Of a DNA stretch of 64,000 bases, positions 61,583-64,000 are shown piece after piece. The position numbers were made by a program, and so were the translations under genes. Every line of letters begins with the position of its first letter. Within the stretch, counting starts at the first letter, position 1. Under the pieces are notes generated by a model, which was not told the origin of the DNA, searched no databases, and saw only the letters and a program-made list of their open reading frames with translations. Where the stretch lies: the NCBI RefSeq assembly GCF_039539525.1, contig NZ_BAABDH010000015.1:62001-126000 (forward strand), in the 5' to 3' direction. The DNA is from Hymenobacter algoricola (GTDB lineage Bacteria; Bacteroidota; Bacteroidia; Cytophagales; Hymenobacteraceae).

Positions 61583-64000
61583 ATGCGCCTTTCCTCTTTT
61601 GTGCGGCTGCTGCCGTGGCTGCTGCCGGTTTCTGCCGCCGTCGCTCAAACCAAACCAGTGACTTCCGCCGCGCCGCTGGGCGCGCTGACGGTAGAGAAAA
61701 TCATGCGCGACCCGGCGCAGTGGCTGGGCACGTCGCCCGGCAGCGTGGCCTGGAGCGAGGACGGCAAGCGCATCTACTTCACCTGGAACCCCGAAAAAGC
61801 CCGCCGCGACTCGCTGTACGTGGTGGCCCCCACCGGGGGCACGCCCCGCAAGGTGAGCCTGACCGAGCAGCGCGCCCTGCCCGCCACCACGGGCGAATAC
61901 GACCGGCCCTACGCCCGCAAGGTGTACGAGAAAAACGGCGACATCTTCCTGCTCGACCTCAAAACCGGCCGCCCGTGCCGCCTGACCAATACCGCCGACC
62001 GCGAAACCGACCCCGCCTTTGCCCTGCAGGGCCAGCTGATCAGCTACACCCGGGCCAACAACCTCTACACCTGGAACCCGGGCACCGGCGAAACGGTGCA
62101 GCGCACCGATTTCCGCCGCGGCACCCGCCCCGCCGGCACCCAGCCCACCGACCAGTCGGAGAAGTTTTTGCGGGCCCAGCAGCTGGCCCTGTTTGAGGTT
62201 ATCCGGCACAAGGAGCAGGATGCGCGGGCGCGGGCGCAGGCCCAGAAAGCTTTGGCCCGGCTCGGTCCCAAGCCGATTTATCTGGGCACCAAGACGGTGG
62301 AAAGCATCCAGCTGAGCCCCGACGGCCGCTACGTAACCTACCGGCTGGTGCAGGAGCCGGCCACCGAGAAGAAAGCCATTGTGCCCAATTTCGTGACGGC
62401 CTCGGGCTTTACCGAAGATATTTCGACCCGCAATAAAGTGGGGGCCCCGCAAACGGCCTACGAGCTGGGGCTCTACGACATCGGGCGCGACACCACCTTC
62501 AGCCTGGGCTACCAGGATCTGAAGGGCCTGGATGAGCAGCCCGCCTACCGCAAAGAGTACCAGCTCCGGCCCACCGCGCCCGCCCCGGCCGATTCGGTGA
62601 AAAAAGCGTCGGCGGCCGCCAAGGGAAAGCCGGCCACCGAGCTGCGCCGGGTGGTGCCCTACGGCCCGTTCTGGTCGACCGACGGGCAGCGCGCCTTTCT
62701 GGTGGTGCGCTCCGCCGACAACAAGGACCGCTGGCTCGTGAGCTTCGACCCGGCCACGCAGAAAATCGGGCTGCTCGACCGGCAGCACGACGACGCCTGG
62801 ATCAACGGCCCCGGCATCGGCTACGACCAGGGCAACGTGGGCTGGATGCCCGACTCGCGCCAGGTGTGGTTTCAGAGCGAGGAAACCGGCTACTCCCACC
62901 TGTATGCCGTGGACGTGACGACGGGGCGGAAAAAGGCGCTGACCAGCGGTAATTTCGAAATCCAGAAGGCCCAGCTCAGCCGCGACAAGAAAACCTGGTT
63001 TCTCACCGCCAACGCCTCTCACCCCGGCGAGCAGCACTTCTACCACATGCGCCTCGACGGCGGCCCGCTGATCCAGATTACCAGCCGCGTCGGGGGCAAC
63101 GAGGTGACCGTGTCGCCGGACGAGAAGACGCTGGCCGTGCGCTACAGCTCCGCCACCAAACCCTGGGAGCTGTACGTGCTCGACAACAAGGTAAACGGCA
63201 CCGGCCGCCCCATGCGGCAGCTCACCCACAGCACCACGCCCGAGTTTGAAAGCTACCCGTGGCGGGAGCCCGAAATAATCACCATCAAGGCCCGCGACGG
63301 CGCCGACGTGTACGCCCGCCTGTACCGGCCCGCCAACGCCGCCGCCCAGGGCCCGGCCGTGATATTCGTGCACGGCGCGGGCTACCTGCAAAACGCCCAC
63401 AAGTGGTGGAGCCAGTACTCGCGCGAGTACATGTTCAACAACCTGCTGGTGGAAAAGGGCTACACCGTGCTCGACATCGACTACCGCGGCTCCAGCGGCT
63501 ACGGCCGCGCCGTGCGTACGGGCATCTACCGGGCCATGGGTGGCAAAGACCTCACCGACCACGTGGACGGGGCCAAGCTGCTGGTGGACAAGTACGGCGT
63601 GAGTCCCCAGCGCATCGGCCTCTACGGCGGTTCCTACGGCGGCTTTATCACGCTCATGGCCATGTTTACCCAGCCCGACGTGTTCCGCGCCGGGGCCGCG
63701 CTGCGCTCCGTCACCGACTGGGCCCACTACAACCACGGCTACACCGACAACATTCTTAACGAGCCCTACAACGACTCGCTGGCTTACGTGCGCTCCTCGC
63801 CCATCTACTACGCCGACGGCCTGAAAGGGGCCCTGCTCATGTGCCACGGCATGGTCGATACCAACGTGCACTTCCAGGACATCGTGCGCCTGAGTCAGCG
63901 GCTGATTGAGCTGCACAAGGAAAACTGGGAGCTGGCCGTGTATCCGGTGGAAGACCACGGCTTCGTGGAGCCCAGCTCCTGGACCGATGAGTACAAGCGG
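61583..64000 (+). CDS. S9 family peptidase (prolyl oligopeptidase / DPP-IV-like), C-terminus beyond window
   Basis: The visible 806 residues start with a signal peptide (FVRLLPWLLPVSAAVAQ), then a WD40-like/DPPIV N-terminal propeller domain (about 40-530) and a peptidase_S9 catalytic domain. The catalytic Ser lies in GLYGGSYGGFITLMAM (G-x-S-x-G), preceded by FVHGAGYLQ and DYRGSSGYGR; the Asp is in CHGMVDTNVHF and the His in EDHGF. Only the very end is missing. Expected in the periplasm or on the surface, releasing dipeptides or short peptides from oligopeptides; preference for proline is assumed from family. It starts 18 bp after a terminator, so it is separately transcribed. Confidence 0.94.
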   Translation, partial: MRLSSFVRLLPWLLPVSAAVAQTKPVTSAAPLGALTVEKIMRDPAQWLGTSPGSVAWSEDGKRIYFTWNPEKARRDSLYVVAPTGGTPRKVSLTEQRALPATTGEYDRPYARKVYEKNGDIFLLDLKTGRPCRLTNTADRETDPAFALQGQLISYTRANNLYTWNPGTGETVQRTDFRRGTRPAGTQPTDQSEKFLRAQQLALFEVIRHKEQDARARAQAQKALARLGPKPIYLGTKTVESIQLSPDGRYVTYRLVQEPATEKKAIVPNFVTASGFTEDISTRNKVGAPQTAYELGLYDIGRDTTFSLGYQDLKGLDEQPAYRKEYQLRPTAPAPADSVKKASAAAKGKPATELRRVVPYGPFWSTDGQRAFLVVRSADNKDRWLVSFDPATQKIGLLDRQHDDAWINGPGIGYDQGNVGWMPDSRQVWFQSEETGYSHLYAVDVTTGRKKALTSGNFEIQKAQLSRDKKTWFLTANASHPGEQHFYHMRLDGGPLIQITSRVGGNEVTVSPDEKTLAVRYSSATKPWELYVLDNKVNGTGRPMRQLTHSTTPEFESYPWREPEIITIKARDGADVYARLYRPANAAAQGPAVIFVHGAGYLQNAHKWWSQYSREYMFNNLLVEKGYTVLDIDYRGSSGYGRAVRTGIYRAMGGKDLTDHVDGAKLLVDKYGVSPQRIGLYGGSYGGFITLMAMFTQPDVFRAGAALRSVTDWAHYNHGYTDNILNEPYNDSLAYVRSSPIYYADGLKGALLMCHGMVDTNVHFQDIVRLSQRLIELHKENWELAVYPVEDHGFVEPSSWTDEYKR

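Noticed and set aside
61487..63958. 823-codon minus-strand frame
   Set aside because: Antisense of the S9 peptidase, which has full catalytic motifs on the plus strand.
1..64000. tRNA, rRNA, CRISPR, integrase or transposase features
   Set aside because: No direct-repeat arrays, no conserved T-loop-type sequence and no transposase motifs were noticed by eye; no tRNA search program was run.

Overview
The window looks like chromosomal DNA from a GC-rich member of the Bacteroidota, most likely Hymenobacter or a close relative. I infer this from four things: several exported proteins ending in type IX secretion (T9SS) sorting domains, promoters of the Bacteroidota type (TTG, about 19 bp, TAnnTTTG), SusC-like and TonB-like envelope proteins, and strongly GC-biased third codon positions that create long antisense shadow frames. 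No rRNA, tRNA, phage, transposase or CRISPR array was seen. The content is core metabolism mixed with envelope and signalling genes.

Layout. 1-4.3 kb: rimP-nusA-infB on the minus strand (infB runs off the left edge), with a recognisable promoter followed by a terminator-like hairpin in the rimP leader. 4.3-7.8 kb: a large T9SS type B surface protein. 7.9-12.8 kb: plus-strand EEP phosphatase/nuclease, cysS, an M28/glutaminyl-cyclase-like lipoprotein and a NUC endonuclease. 12.9-18.5 kb: LD-carboxypeptidase, then the methionine/threonine block hom-metX and metY. metY has a long leader holding a full promoter, a SAM-I (S-box) riboswitch, a tiny cysteine-codon-rich ORF and terminator-like hairpins. 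18.5-31.3 kb: LysM protein, small lipoproteins, an erythromycin-esterase-like fusion, a flippase-like membrane protein, dxs, a hybrid histidine kinase, YceI and an alpha/beta hydrolase. 31.3-35.1 kb: small exported proteins, three TonB C-terminal domains in two genes, and asd. 35.3-42.7 kb: lamin-tail-domain surface protein and a multi-PAS kinase with a single-domain response regulator. 43.4-46.2 kb: a DUF1800/DUF1501 pair. 46.3-52.3 kb: a metal locus (outer membrane beta-barrel protein, TonB-dependent receptor, Nramp transporter mntH, divergent CDF exporter) with DtxR/MntR-like palindromes. 52.4-60.8 kb: three more T9SS cargo proteins. 61-64 kb: GNAT and an S9 peptidase cut by the right edge.

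How the genes work together. asd, hom, metX and metY cover aspartate semialdehyde to O-acetylhomoserine to homocysteine; metY appears to be controlled by SAM and possibly by cysteine supply. mntH, the TonB receptor and the CDF protein plausibly form an import/export set under one metalloregulator. The most interesting items are the two-signal metY leader, the nusA operon leader hairpin, the metal palindromes, and a family of short intergenic elements bounded by GCGTAACATCAGT-type inverted repeats.
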